DNA of 64,000 nucleotides. Source: Rhynchopus sp. YZ270_cl-10. Taxonomy: Eukaryota; Euglenozoa; Diplonemea; Diplonemida; Diplonemidae. Location: positions 186,001-250,000 of the forward strand of contig OZ037858.1 in NCBI GenBank assembly GCA_964035575.1. Reading direction: 5' to 3'. The position numbers and the translations under genes are program-made. Shown one piece after another: positions 1 through 11,300 of the stretch (its first letter is position 1; every line of letters begins with the position of its first letter). The notes under the pieces were generated by a model. The model had not been told where the DNA came from. It saw nothing but the letters and a program-made list of their open reading frames with translations, and did not search any database.

Positions 1-1095
1 TGTGGGAACACCCGCCGCTTTTCACACAGGCGCTGAAACCATGTATTTGGAAATAGCCAAATGGCGTGGGCACAAAAGAGAATTGAATAAAAGAAACAAG
101 AGGGTGTCTTTGAAACAAACCAACGACACCAACAGGCCCACATCCGTAGGATAAAGGCATGTGTGCGGGTGCATACTTGATTGCAAACAGAAAGGTGCTG
201 TGAGACAGTGTGTGTCTATGAAGCTGTCTTTTGTGGAGAAGCTGTTATCTCTCAGGCCTCTGTGTTCGCATTCTCAAATAGCAAACCCGCAGCAGAACAG
301 GTTGGGACAGGTGACAAACGTCGCCTTGAACACAAAGGTGTGAAAGGGGGAATGGGACGACGGGCAGAGCCGTCTATGTTTATTCTGATGATTCCGAATT
401 CATTAAATTTGTATTATTCTCCAGTCCAACATCAACGTCACAAACGCAGCCCGCTAGGCGAGCTAACAAGGGTTTGTTGTTTGAACTAAGCAAAAAAGCG
501 GAAAGCTTGGCAGATGCATGTGCCTGGGGGCACACACAATATTTGTCAAAGAGCCATGCCTAGGAAAAATTAGTTGTGAGTGTTGTGTCCTTCCTCATCC
601 TCACCTGGTACCTAGAACCAACGAGGTGCCTTGAGGGGAAGTCACACAACAGCAAACAAAACAAAACAAACAGAGGAAGGAAAAGGCATGTGGAATATGA
701 AAGGAAAATGAAAATGAAAACACGACGGCACATCACAAACGCAGCTCGCCAGGCAAGCTGAGAAGGGTCGGTAGATGAACCAAGCAAAAAGAGAGAAAGC
801 TTCGCAGACGAATGGGCCTCACACACACGGCACACAATATTTGGCAAAACAGCCATGTCAACAAGTTGTATGTGTTGTGTCCTTCCTCACCTGGAACCTA
901 GAACCAACTAGGTGCCTGAGGAAGTCACACAACAGCAAACAAAACAGAAATAGAAATAGAGTGAAGTTGATAACGCGCAGGCGCCTCTTGGATGCAGGGC
1001 GTGAATAAAATGTATGTGTAATGTGGAAATTGAAAAACGAAGCTTAAAACACGCAGAACAACCGTGTTTGTGATGCAGACACATGCCCGCCACCC
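1..1095. other. gene-free 3' flank with tandem repeat
   Basis: No reading frame here looks coding on either strand. The stretch lies downstream of the astacin-like gene (stop at 1096-1098). It contains a diverged tandem duplication (433-960, listed separately). At 968-1005 there is a partial copy of the R4 short repeat, which begins GATAACGCGCAGG and is seen again at 18479. Confidence 0.6.
433..960. repeat. imperfect tandem duplication, period about 292 bp
   Basis: Two blocks repeat in the same order. The block with CACAAACGCAGC, GCAAAAA and CACACAATATTTG is at about 433-560 and again at about 730-850. The block GTTGTGTCCTTCCTC, ACCTAGAACCAAC, GTCACACAACAGCAAAC starts at 582 and again at 874, an offset of 292. 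The copies differ by many substitutions and small indels, so the duplication is not recent. Confidence 0.8.
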
Positions 1096-3885
1096 TCAGT
1101 GCGACAGGTTCTCCTTAGGCACGTACTGATTCACGCCATTCGGCAGCGTCCAGTCCAGCTTCAGGGTAGCCTTGCTCACATGTTCGAAGTAGTGGATCTT
1201 CAGGTCGTGCAGGCCTGCAGACAGCTGCAACGTCACCGACACGCTGGTTACCGCATGCACGCCGCGGTTCTCCATCACGAGCTCACCATCCAACCACAGC
1301 AGTGCCCCGTCGCTCGACCTCATGCGCAGGGTGTACTCCCCAGCAACGTCGACCCTCAGGAAGCCCTCGAAGGTCGCCGCAAAGTCGTCCACCAGACTTG
1401 CGTCAATCCACCTCCAGTGCCTGTTCCGGAAGACCACACGCTCAGACAGAACCACGTGCAGAGGGGTCAGGGCCTCAAAGTCAGGGAAATCCAACATGGT
1501 GCCCGCAGTCTTGTACACAGACGTCGTCAGTCCAGGGAGGGTGCTTGGCGGGAGTGGGACAGGTGTGGCAGAAGGTGCGTTTGTTGCAGGTGCGTCTGTG
1601 GCAGGTGCGTTTGTTGCAGGTGCATTAGTTGCAGGTGCGTTTGTTGCAGGTGCATTAGTTGCAGGTGCGTCTGTGGCAGGTGCATTAGTTGCAGGTACGT
1701 TAGTAGCAGGTGCGTCTGTGGCAGGTGCGTTTGTTGCAGGTGCGTTGGTTGCAGGTGCGTTGGTCGCAGGTGCATCTGTGGCAGGCGCGTTTGTTGCAGG
1801 TGCGTTGGTCGCAGGTGCGTTAGTTGCAGGTGCGTCTGTGGCAGGTGCGTTTGTTGCAGGTGCGTTGGTCGCAGGTGCGTTTGTTGCAGGTGCATCTGTG
1901 GCAGGCGCGTTTGTTGCAGGTGCGTTAGTAGCAGGTGCGTCTGTGGCAGGTGCGTTTGTTGCAGGTGCATCTGTGGCAGGCGCGTTTGTTGCAGGTGCGT
2001 TGGTCGCAGGTGCGTTGGTCGCAGGTGCGTTAGTTGCAGGTGCGTCTGTGGCAGGTGCATTTGTTGCAGGTGCATCTGTGGCAGGCGCGTTTGTTGCAGG
2101 TGCGATCGTCATAACAGACGCAGGAGGGTGCGTGCACCACAGGTTGAACTCGTCCAGCCACCCGTTTCCGAAGAAAACGGCGAGATCCATCCCCCCAGCA
2201 CACTCAGGCCTGATCTCCGCTGTCGCCACCTCCACACCGTCAATCGACACAGTGTACTGAAACGCAGCCCAGTCAAGGTCCATCCTCACAGCATAGAAAC
2301 GCTCTGTCTCGGGGTGTGCCACCCCTGTGAGGCGCTCCGCTCCGACACCCCACTCCCCAGTCGAGTGGCGCTGCAGAAGTGCACACGTCTTCGTTCCCCT
2401 CCGCAGGCGCAGTGCCGGTGTGGCCTGCGGCCCGCTCATCACGGCCATGTGGAACGTGACCGTGTGCGGCTCGCTGTCGGCAACGTAAAGACGTGCCTGT
2501 CCACGGTCCGTCGACCCAAAGTTGCCTGCACGCATGCTCCCACCGCCAGCCGCGAAAAGAGACGCGTCCTCCGCCACAGGCTTCGAGCCAAACTGGTTCC
2601 ACGCTCCGAGCTCCCTGTCAAACGAGGTTGCGTAGTCCGTCGGGCATGCCGCCGACCCGCTGCAGTCGGCACCTGCGTACCCAGCCTCACACTGGCACGG
2701 GTGCAGCGCGTCCTCCACACACGTCCCACGCCCGCTGCACACGTTTGCGTCATTCGCGTCAATTCCAAAGCACACGAGGTGTGACGAGGCCACCCGCACT
2801 GTCACCGCACATGTCGTCGCAGGGCCATCGGACCCGGTGAAGGTTGCGCTCAGCGTGAACGTCTGCCCTGCAAGTGTCGGTGACGGTGTGAACGTGACCC
2901 CCGTGTACGCAAGGTTCCCGATGTTGCTGCCCGACGCCTTCGAGTACGCCACCTGCCCCGCAGGTGCTGTCGTCCCCTCGTACGTCACCACAACAGACTC
3001 TGCCGCTGCGTACATCACGTTGAAGTCCATGTCCCACGGCTTCGAGTGCGGGATCACGTGCGCCTGCGTCACGTCCACCGATGCCAGGCACGTCGGCCGT
3101 GCGTACTCAGCTGAACACCCATTGTACATGAAGTCAATCGCCTCGACGTCCCCTGCACTCAACCCCGCACTCTGTCCAATCGGTTGCGGTGCAATGATTG
3201 TCGTCGCCCCGTTGCTGGTGAATGCATTTGCACGGTAGTGCATGATCGACCTGTAGTCGTACGCACCCAGGTCACGGCCGTTGTACGAGCTCATCTTGTT
3301 GAACTGACCTTCGTACCCGGGAATCACGTTTGCGTAGTCCACAATCACGTACTCGTCCCGGTCCTTGCGCGTCTGCTCGTGCATCAGCCCGAACGAGTGC
3401 CCCAACTCGTGCACTGTGGCCCCCATCCCACACCCAGATGAAAGATAGATCACGTTCGGCCGTGTCGTCGACGCCCCCAGCGGGGAGCTGCACCCAGTCG
3501 AGGCAACAAACTTGATGTACGGCAGCTCGCACTCCGCCTCACTTGTGCATAGCGTGAACCGCATACACGTCTGTGCCTCCCAGTGCGCCACCGCGCCTGA
3601 GATGCGTGCGTCGTCTGCCTGCAGCGGCGTCACCCCGTCCCAGAGCGGCTCTGTGTCCACAATGTACCTCACCTGTCCCTGTGCCCAGAGCTGCGAGTGG
3701 CGCCACACCGATGACGCCGACAGCGCCTCCCCGTCCCGCCCCGCCCCACGCGGCACCTGGATGTCGCCCTCCACAAGCTCAAAGTCCTTCATACTCGCAG
3801 CCTCCCCCGACCGCACAGATGCGGTAGAACCGCATACACATAGCATGAGCATGAGCATCTGCACAGGCGGAGAGTTCACTTGCAT
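1096..3885 (-). CDS. secreted astacin-family metalloprotease with EGF, LamG-like and PA14-like regions
   Basis: A 929-aa protein if the ATG at 3885 is used. I chose that start because it opens a signal-peptide-like stretch rich in Leu/Met and lies just after a CTTATCAATAAG possible acceptor; the frame stays open 38 codons further upstream. The astacin (M12A) catalytic domain comes first, with the zinc motif HELGHSFGLMHEQTRKDRD and the Met-turn SIMHY, so the active site looks intact. After it come an Ig-like stretch, an EGF-like module (six Cys, ending CQCEAGYAGADC) and a lectin/LamG-like region. A linker of about 36 ATNAP/ATDAP pentapeptides follows, and then a C-terminal PA14-like domain (RMRSSDGALLWLDG). 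The family cleaves extracellular or matrix proteins. The linker is probably a glycosylated stalk holding the PA14-like carbohydrate-binding end away from the protease. No intron and no C-terminal membrane segment were seen. Confidence 0.88.
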   Translation of the reverse strand: MQVNSPPVQMLMLMLCVCGSTASVRSGEAASMKDFELVEGDIQVPRGAGRDGEALSASSVWRHSQLWAQGQVRYIVDTEPLWDGVTPLQADDARISGAVAHWEAQTCMRFTLCTSEAECELPYIKFVASTGCSSPLGASTTRPNVIYLSSGCGMGATVHELGHSFGLMHEQTRKDRDEYVIVDYANVIPGYEGQFNKMSSYNGRDLGAYDYRSIMHYRANAFTSNGATTIIAPQPIGQSAGLSAGDVEAIDFMYNGCSAEYARPTCLASVDVTQAHVIPHSKPWDMDFNVMYAAAESVVVTYEGTTAPAGQVAYSKASGSNIGNLAYTGVTFTPSPTLAGQTFTLSATFTGSDGPATTCAVTVRVASSHLVCFGIDANDANVCSGRGTCVEDALHPCQCEAGYAGADCSGSAACPTDYATSFDRELGAWNQFGSKPVAEDASLFAAGGGSMRAGNFGSTDRGQARLYVADSEPHTVTFHMAVMSGPQATPALRLRRGTKTCALLQRHSTGEWGVGAERLTGVAHPETERFYAVRMDLDWAAFQYTVSIDGVEVATAEIRPECAGGMDLAVFFGNGWLDEFNLWCTHPPASVMTIAPATNAPATDAPATNAPATDAPATNAPATNAPATNAPATNAPATDAPATNAPATDAPATNAPATNAPATDAPATNAPATNAPATNAPATDAPATNAPATNAPATNAPATDAPATNAPATNAPATNAPATDAPATNVPATNAPATDAPATNAPATNAPATNAPATNAPATDAPATNAPSATPVPLPPSTLPGLTTSVYKTAGTMLDFPDFEALTPLHVVLSERVVFRNRHWRWIDASLVDDFAATFEGFLRVDVAGEYTLRMRSSDGALLWLDGELVMENRGVHAVTSVSVTLQLSAGLHDLKIHYFEHVSKATLKLDWTLPNGVNQYVPKENLSH
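1563..2105 (-). repeat. 15-nt coding minisatellite (ATNAP/ATDAP)
   Basis: A run of about 36 copies of a 15-nt unit, in frame within the protease gene, encodes Ala-Thr-Asn/Asp-Ala-Pro. The Asn and Asp variants are interleaved in higher-order blocks, for example three or four Asn units followed by one Asp unit. That suggests growth by unequal exchange of multi-unit blocks. One unit reads ATNVP. Confidence 0.93.
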
Positions 3886-4241
3886 CTTATTGATAAGTGG
3901 ACACACTTGAGAAGATCGGACGCCTCTGCAATGTATTGTGAATATGATTTGTGATCTGAGGTGTGTGTTTATGATAGGCCCGCAACGCAAGCTACCCACA
4001 ACGGGGCTGGAATACAGAGAGGTTGCAGAAAAAGAGGGGGTGTTTTTGGACGCTATTTTACTTTACTTTTGTTGGATATTTTCCTCTCTCGATTTCTATG
4101 AGATCACACCGTAATTCCCCTCTGAAGTGTACTGCAGACTGGCATCTTTTTTATTGTTTCTTAATTCTGCGCACATTGGGACAACGCTGGTTTTTTTTTT
4201 TTTTTTTTTTGGTTTTCTTGTTTTTTTTTTAATGTTTACGT

Positions 4242-4581
4242 CAGGGCTTATTCTAGGATTCGGGGTTTTCAAATTTGGGGGGGGGAGCACTGTTTTTTGG
4301 AAAAAAAAATATTTTTTTCGCGGGTGAAAAAATAAGGTAAACTGGCGCCGCAGGCGAAAAATTTTTTGGGTACGGTGTAAAAATCCCCCTTTTTAATGGG
4401 CAGTGATCTGAATTTCTTTGATGGGGTTCTGAAACAGGGCAAAAAAGCGTGGAAAATCGTGAAAACAGGGGGAAAACCAAGAAAAAAAATTTTTTTGGGG
4501 GGGGAGTCCATGGTAAAAAAAACCTCAAATTTATTTGGGGGGGGGAGCTCCCCCCCCCAAAGACCCCTAGAATAAGCCCTG
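4242..4581. mobile_element. 340-bp TIR element with 8-bp target duplication (hAT-like MITE)
   Basis: The ends are inverted copies: CAGGGCTTATTCTAGG at 4242 and CCTAGAATAAGCCCTG ending at 4581. The element is flanked on both sides by the same 8 bases, GTTTACGT (4234-4241 and 4582-4589). CAGGG ends with an 8-bp duplication are typical of hAT transposons. It has no coding capacity, so it is non-autonomous. Next to the ends are runs of G (left) and of G and C (right). The centre has a GGCGCCGCAGGCG palindrome. The exact target duplication and the 16-bp perfect ends suggest a fairly young insertion. Confidence 0.88.
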
Positions 4582-4981
4582 GTTTACGTGGAATTGTCTC
4601 CACTTCTCCGTGCATAGCGTTCGTTCTGTTATTATATTGAGCTCATCTCGGTCAGGATACTTGGTTATGTATCCAATCAATTACTACTGACACGCTACCA
4701 CTATGATCTTCCAATGAAGTTGTTGGCAGATAGCAGGATGCAAAAAGACATTCGACTTGACACCAGCCCTCTCGTGACTGTATCAAAGAAAGAGAAAGGC
4801 GTGCAAATATAATACTGAACACCGCACTGCGGGAACTCAACAGCGTTGCAAAGAACAAACCCCAACAGAGAGCAAACGTGTCTTACAGGACATAGCATCG
4901 CTTCCTCTATCAGAATTGTTGCGTTTTTATTTGCAGTGTCTCGAACCCAAAAAAAAAAAAATAACGAATGAAGTATTTGTG

Positions 4982-5046
4982 TTGACAATCACCAAAGTGC
5001 CCACCCAATGGTATTAGAGTATGCACCCAGTGTTGGCCGAAGCATT
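4982..5046 (+). repeat. short interspersed repeat R5
   Basis: This stretch starts TTGACAATCACC and ends near AGTGTTGGCCGAAGC. Similar sequences occur at 63564-63618 and 63854-63925 (GTCGACAATCACC or GTCGTCAATCGCC, then TACTCAATGT and GCCGAAG). All three lie in the same orientation. The function is unknown. Confidence 0.6.
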
Positions 5047-6111
5047 TTGTTTTGGGAAGAAGATGACACAGATTATACCCTGTTCTTCCTCGAGGAGGCT
5101 GGTGGTAGATGATTGTCCCCCGGATTGTGTCGCTTTTCAACGCATCCACTTGTTTTTTGAGAATTAGGGGTTTGCAGGCAACTGCAGACGTGCAAATGGT
5201 AGAGGGTAAGAAGGGACAAAGGGACAAAGGAGGAGAAGGGTACCACCCACAAAGATAGAAAAAAGAGTTGTTTTTAAAAGGAGGATTTACAAAAGAAAAA
5301 ACTTGAAAAGAACTGACTCGGGGCACACACACACAACCTCATTAGAACCTGTAAAAAAGAGGTCAAAAAAAAAAAGAGAGAATGGTACCTCACGTACACA
5401 GACACATTTACCACTATCGTTATTAGTGCGGGAAGAACGCACTTTGAGAATTTCATACTGCACGTAATACCTACAACACACACACATTTTTTTGACCAGT
5501 TACGGGAAACCGGATTTCGCTACTCAAATTTCACTTTTTTTTCGAGAGAAATTGACAGTGTGGTGTTGTCTCTCCCCTCCTTTTCCTCACGAAAAGAGAA
5601 AAAAAAAACGCTGCCGCACAGTATAAAACCGAAGCTTCCAACTAAGGAAGGGGGAAATCGGTATTCCGTGGCGCACACATATAAACGGGATAAATGGGAT
5701 ACAGAGTGGCAGGCGTTGGCGGGAGGTTAGGTGAAAAAGTGTCGAAAAGGGTACACAATACCAAAAATACAAAAATTCACGAACGGAGATCACTCTTTCA
5801 AGCCAGGAAATAAAGAAGGGAAAACGCTTTGGGAAGAAACCCTCTGGTCTTCTTCCCCCTAAAAGGGGGGAACGGTTGGAACATGAATGTGTTTCTCGTC
5901 ACATATCTTTTACATAAACTACGACATGGACCCTGCCAAAGGAACCAAGGACAGACCTGAACAACTGAAACGGAAATATTGGAGCTTCTGGGGCTCTGCA
6001 CCTAGAATGTGCTGATTTCGTGGAGGGAGAGAAGGAAAAATAACGGAAAGGTTAGTAATATACCCAAAACCTCTCGGGGGATTTGGTAACCTAAATAAAA
6101 CTGTAGTGGTT

Positions 6112-6178
6112 GATGCAGGCACCTCCGACTGACCCACTGTACGATGCCAGCCATCCGGATGAAAGCACAAATAAAAAA
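6112..6178 (+). repeat. short interspersed repeat R4
   Basis: It reads GATGCAGGCACCTCCGACTG, then a spacer, then CCATCCGGATGAAAGCACAAA. Near-identical copies are at 18538-18580 and 18930-18985. Shorter partial copies are at 968-1005, 18479-18510, 31287-31312, 32088-32104 and 36239-36270. All face the same way. Confidence 0.75.
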
Positions 6179-6868
6179 TCTTTGGAAGAATGTATGTGCC
6201 TCATGTGCGCACATCTTACAAAGTGAGGTTGATAGTGCGAAAAAAAAAAACGCCTCTGGGACGCAGGCACTGAAACAGGGGGGGAAAAGAAACCCGGATA
6301 TGACTTTTCTAGGGCGTGTTAATTGAAAACTTTTTTTTGTATTAGTTTTGCTCAAAAGACCGGACATCATCTTGGTATATGGTGAATCTGGGGGAGTGGC
6401 ATTTTTGCATTATTTTTGATTTTTTTTTTTTTTTTGGTTTTTTTTTGTTCTTGCATTGTTGGCATCACCTTTGGGGAGAAAATAACAGTTTTAATTCTAT
6501 TGGGTATGGGGGAGGTTTCTCGCACAGTCGAAAACGCTGAAGGACACAATCAAACACTACTAATTTTTTTTTTTTCAAAATAAAAGAAGGGAAACACAAA
6601 TCAGCCACTTTCTTGGGACGCACCCTTTTTCACCTCTGGCCCTTCTCCTCTCCCTCCGTTCCCTCCTTCTGAAGGGTTTGATACAAGAGAGGCTAGACGC
6701 CGGTGTGTTCTATGTTGTTTCTGTTCTTGGTGTCTTCGCTGTTTGCCAAAGACAAAAAAACTTGAAAGTTGAATGTACTGTGCTATGTATATCTCTTAGA
6801 AGAGAAAAAAAAAACAACCGGAGTGTAATGTGCCCTAACGAAAAAGACAAAAAAAGGGGGGAAATTAT

Positions 6869-6898
6869 GATGACCCTAAGCCTCTCGTGCTTAGTCAC
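6869..6898 (+). repeat. palindromic hairpin repeat R2
   Basis: GATGACCCTAAGC and GCTTAGTCAC form the arms of a hairpin with CTCTCGT as the loop. Related copies are at 14301-14330, 30249-30284, 36124-36166, 36169-36203, 46720-46747 and 48613-48648. The loop sequence CCTCTCGTG also occurs in repeat R1. Confidence 0.7.
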
Positions 6899-7255
6899 CT
6901 AAAAAAAAGATTTTCAGAACAAAAAGTTCGGTGAAAATCAGGTTCAGGCCGGTTCCCAGGCCTTTGTTGTCACAGTAGTGCTGCCATCTTGAGAGCTCAA
7001 ATTGGATGGAAAAAAAAAGGGGTGCACTTTAAAACTGGCAAACGGAAAAACAGATTGGGGGGGGAGGGTTGGTGCAACTGAAGCCATCAATTTTTGAGAC
7101 GTCCATCTTCGAAGAAAAATAGCGTGGGTTTTTCTACACACGGCAAAAAAAAAAAGGAGAACATTTGCCCCACAGAGTACATCAGATTCTTTTAAATGCA
7201 CTGTGATGAGTCACCATAAAAAGCGGTCGAAGGTGCAAAAACGCATCAAAATAAC

Positions 7256-8174
7256 CAGGCCTTTTGCTAACTTTGGGATTTTCCCCCTGAATGGCATGAT
7301 GGTCAAAAAAAATAATTTCCTGGAAAAAAAGTACATTCCGAGCTTTCCCACCTGGTAAAAGCGGTCGTCGCGCGCTTCGCGCGCGCCTCCCTGCCAGCCA
7401 CAGGGTGGAGAGGCGAAGGGTCAGTTTTGCAAGATAACAAAAACGGAATCTAATCCTTTATTAACGGTGCTTGGTCTTGCGCCTTACGTACACTAACCGT
7501 ACAAAATCAATACGTCTGCCAGAAGCAGGGGCTGTTGCAACGGTTGGGTCACTTTGAAATAACAATGGTCAAATTTTTGCAGCTTGGGTCAAGTTTCATT
7601 TCTGGCTGCAAAATGCAAGGGAATCCCCTTAGACATTGTAAAATGGCACCGTAGGCAGGAAGAAAATAGCGTACAGCGCGAGCGAAGCGAGCGGGAATTT
7701 TTTTTGAGGTATACCTCCGCGAGCGCAGCGAGCAGAAAAATTTTAAGGTGCCATCACGCCATCACGCCATCATGCCATCATGCCATCATGCCATCATGCC
7801 ATCATGCCATCATGCCATCATGCCATCATGCCATCATGCCATCATGCCATCATGCCATCATGCCATCATGCCATCATGCCATCATGCCATCATGCCATCA
7901 TGCCATCATGCCATCATGCCATCATGCCATCATGCCATCATGCCATCATGCCATCATGCCATCATGCCATCATGCCATCATGCCATCATGCCATCATGCC
8001 ATCATGCCATCATGCCATCATGCCATCATGCCATCTGGGGGGAAATCCCCAGGTGATGGAGAGCGAAAGCCCTGCCCCACCACCCCCCCGTGGCATGATG
8101 GTGGCATGATGGGAAAAAAAATAAAAAACGCCCAAAAACGTGGCATGATGGCATGATGGTTAGCAAAAGGCCTG
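7256..8174. mobile_element. 919-bp TIR element with 9-bp target duplication, carrying a satellite
   Basis: The ends are perfect 16-bp inverted repeats, CAGGCCTTTTGCTAAC and GTTAGCAAAAGGCCTG. CAAAATAAC flanks both sides (7247-7255 and 8175-8183). A 9-bp duplication is typical of Mutator-like elements; an 8-bp duplication plus one chance match would instead suggest hAT. Inside are a GCGCGC-TTC-GCGCGC palindrome (about 7369-7383), two diverged copies of a GCGAGCG-AGCGAGC motif (about 7678-7740), and the 8-bp satellite. No transposase frame is present. Confidence 0.87.
7751..8035. repeat. satellite of 35 x 8 bp (CCATCATG)
   Basis: Thirty-five uninterrupted copies of CCATCATG, the first two reading CCATCACG, followed by a partial CCATC. 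Because 8 and 3 are coprime the array reads as the open frame MPSCHHAI in all three frames. That is a by-product, not a gene. Isolated GGCATGATGG units, the same word on the other strand, lie just inside both ends of the host element, so the array probably grew from the element's own sub-terminal motif. Confidence 0.97.
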
Positions 8175-8372
8175 CAAAATAACCCCAAAAAAAAAGAGTT
8201 TGTGAACACAGCATCAGAAAAGAGAACGCTCCTTTGGTAGACCACAAAGGAGGTGGAAAAAAAGCTTTTTTTGCAAGACATACCAAGCTTCTGCTTGGTC
8301 TGTAAAAATGTTATACACCAGCCACACGATGAGATAAATATCGGCAAAAAAAAAAACACATCTTCATCGGAC

Positions 8373-11300
8373 CTACCCAAACGTAGTCACCACTTCTTTG
8401 CCCGAACCTCGCACCAGAAGTGTTGGCCCCAGGTTCTGGGTCATGGCCTCCACGAACTCCACCACGGTGTGGGCAGGGGAGGACTCCGTCATAAGAGGCA
8501 GGTTTGTTACGATTAAGCGGGCCTGCGAGGAGTGTCTCACCATCTGTCGTGAATGTGTCGTTGATTTTTTGTGTTGCCACAACGAAGAGAGTTGGGGGGG
8601 TTTCTACACAGTTCTCAAAAAGATGGGAGGACATACGTCTGCGTTGAACGCCTTCGCAACAGCAAGCGTAAAGCGGCGACTCTGCTCCGTCTCCATGTCG
8701 TTCCAGTCGCCCTCACCACCTTCGCCACCTTCCTCTGCGGTGGGGCTTTTCGCGGAGAAGTCGTCTGTTCTGAGATCCTCTTCTTCGGGGGTGCAGGGCT
8801 CGGACATGGGGAGCATGGGTGGTGCCTGCATGGGTGGTGTGTGGTCGCTAAGGGGCTAAGGGGATGAAGTGCATACCTGGTCGGCTGCCTGGCGCATCCC
8901 TGTGGGAGAGGAGGTGGGCGACGCTGCGGGTGTGGTGGAACGTGTCTTGCCCATCTGGTTGACGATGTCGACACCACGGCGGTTGCGCAGGATGCCCTGG
9001 TAGATGTTCGAGAGGGGGATCTGTGCGTCACCGTTGCTGCCGTCTGTTGGTGGGTGTTTGGTGTAAGGTGTTGGTTTAAAATGTGGCAAATATCAGCCAA
9101 AAATGTCGCATAATAGTCCTCTTCACAGCATTAACGATTGATGCAAATTGCTGATTTGAACCGTTTTTGATTACCGCTTTCAGCCCTAAAAAATATGGTA
9201 TGCACATACTACTGGGCATCATGCCATCAATGTCCACGCAGCTTGTTGTGAGGTTCACGGGGATCACTTCTGCCTTGATTCTGACCTGGTCCAAAAATTC
9301 GCTGACACGGACAGAGAAGGCCTCAATAGTCTCGCTCTCGTTGGTGTACTCGTTGATGACACTGAAGATGCGGAGGCGGCACCCACGCCACGCACGGTGG
9401 AGTTGGAGCAGGTGGGGAAGAAGAAGCAGGAGTCCCCCGTCGTGCACAATCCACCACACATCAATGGTGTTCGTGAGGAGGGCACGCCTGCTCATGTACT
9501 GCAGCATGGCAGCACCGTTCTTCAGCATGATGACGGCCTTGTCGCTTGAGTTCATTGTTTTGATGAAGTCGATGACATCGTTGCAACGCTTCTTGTCCAC
9601 AGGTGTCTCCGAGGCCCAGCGTGGCCACCCCATCACGATTGTGTTGGGGCGCAGTGCACCACACCCTGTCGCCTGCACGGCACTCTGTAGTGCCTCCTGC
9701 ATGTCGTCCTTGTACAGGATCACCTTCGGGAAGCCCTCAAGCCCGTTCTCCTTCATGTGCATGCGCATGATCTCTGCAAAGATCTCACCCTTGCTGCGCT
9801 GCTCCACAGAGATGTCGCCCTTCACAAGCCCAAGAGCCATCAGCAGACCCTTGCCCTTCTTAAGCATCGCTGCAAACGTGATCAACTCAGGGCTAGTGGG
9901 GTTCCCGTTGTCGTCGAGCTTGCACAGGACAAGCAGCTGTGGACGCCAGTTCTTCGGGTGGTAAATTGTAGTGCGCTGCGTCAGCGACAGCAGCTGGTCC
10001 CTCGCAAGCTGAAAGCGGATCCCCGCAATGCCGTCACCCCAGTCCTTCTCGACCTGCTGCTTTCTGATGTAGAAGAGAAGCAGGAAGGTGAGGAAGTAGC
10101 ACACAAAGGCCCAGATAATGGAGATCAGGACCATCAGAATGATGCAGAGCAGGAAGCCGAAGAGCGCTGTGTGCCACGAGAAGTAGCGGAAGGTCGGCCT
10201 CCACCCGGGTGCACGCAGCAGTGTCAACAGGAAGCAGGAGAAGTTTACTGTTGCGTACATCATCAAGAAAAACATGGTGATGATGGGGGTGATGAAGTTC
10301 AGGTTCCCTGCGAGACATGGGAGCGATGCGATGATCCACGTCAGCAGCACTGCCTTGGTCGGCTCCTGCGAGCCTGGTGCACCGAAGGGCGACAGAATCG
10401 GCATGGTTCCATCCAGCGCAATGGCAGACAACAGACGCGGCGCACCTGTCATACACTGCAAACCAGCACCAACACAGCTCATGATGATCCCCAGGTTGAC
10501 CACCACCCTGTGTGGGAAGGCGACCAACGTGACGACCAGGAACTCTTCCTTGAGGAGCTTGTTGCTGAGGGACATGCCGTAGAGCCAGATCACAGACAGG
10601 TAGATCGTGGAGGTGACGATGATTGCCCAGATGGTGCCGGTGGGGATCGACTTTTTCGCGTCTTGAAGAACACCGGAGCGGTTTGACCCGGCCATGATTC
10701 CGGTGACAGAGGGATAGAAGAGCCCAATGCACCACAGGAAGGAGGGGGTGATGCCGGTCGAGTCGTCCTCCTCCCATGATGTGCCCCAGTTGTCGCCTGC
10801 AATGACCGGTTTTGTACCGTTGAGGACGTCCTCGACAGTGTCGAGCGCACCGTTGAAGACGTCTGCTGCAACGAGGACACAGCCAAGCATGAGACAGAAG
10901 ATCGAGATAATGACAATGGCAAGGAACACCATTGCACTCATGTTGACATATTTCACGCCAACAGCAACAATCACCGCCAACATAAAGCACAGCGCCAACG
11001 CAAGAAGCTGCGTCTGAAACGGTGCTTTATCCATCTCGAACCCATCCTGCAGTGCCTCAATCGCACCCAAAATGTACATACTCGCTGCGATCGTTGTCCC
11101 TAGATAGAAGATCACCCCTATCGCACCGCCCACTTCATGCCCAAGGTTGCGCGACACTACGTAGTACGGACCGCCTGCTTGAACCTGCCCGTTGGTTGCC
11201 AGCGCAGAGAGAGAAAGGGAGGTGAGAGAGGTGGAGAGCACACAGAGGAGCACCACTGCGGTGGCTTGGATCACCCCTGCTTGGGCGGTGATCCAGGGAA

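Larger units (their letters stand above)
3886..8372. other. 4.5-kb gene-free spacer
   Basis: AT-rich with long A/T homopolymers and no coding-like frame. It holds two TIR elements (4242-4581, 7256-8174), an 8-bp satellite, and single copies of the short repeats: a partial R1 at about 4756-4790, R5 at 4982-5046, R4 at 6112-6178 and R2 at 6869-6898. The C-terminal exon of the transporter gene borders its right end. Confidence 0.6.

Noticed and set aside
1099-2784. 561-codon plus-strand frame across the protease gene
   Set aside because: It is the antisense of the astacin gene; its Cys/Arg-rich repeats are the reverse of the ATNAP array.
7584-8156. 190-codon frame (MPSCHHAI repeats)
   Set aside because: Produced by the 8-bp satellite, which is open in all three frames; not a gene. 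The array has no spacers, so it is not a CRISPR either.
9076-9209. C-terminal 44 residues of the long SLC12 frame
   Set aside because: It is intron sequence: a GTATGT donor at 9209 and the true C-terminal exons downstream restore the family tail.
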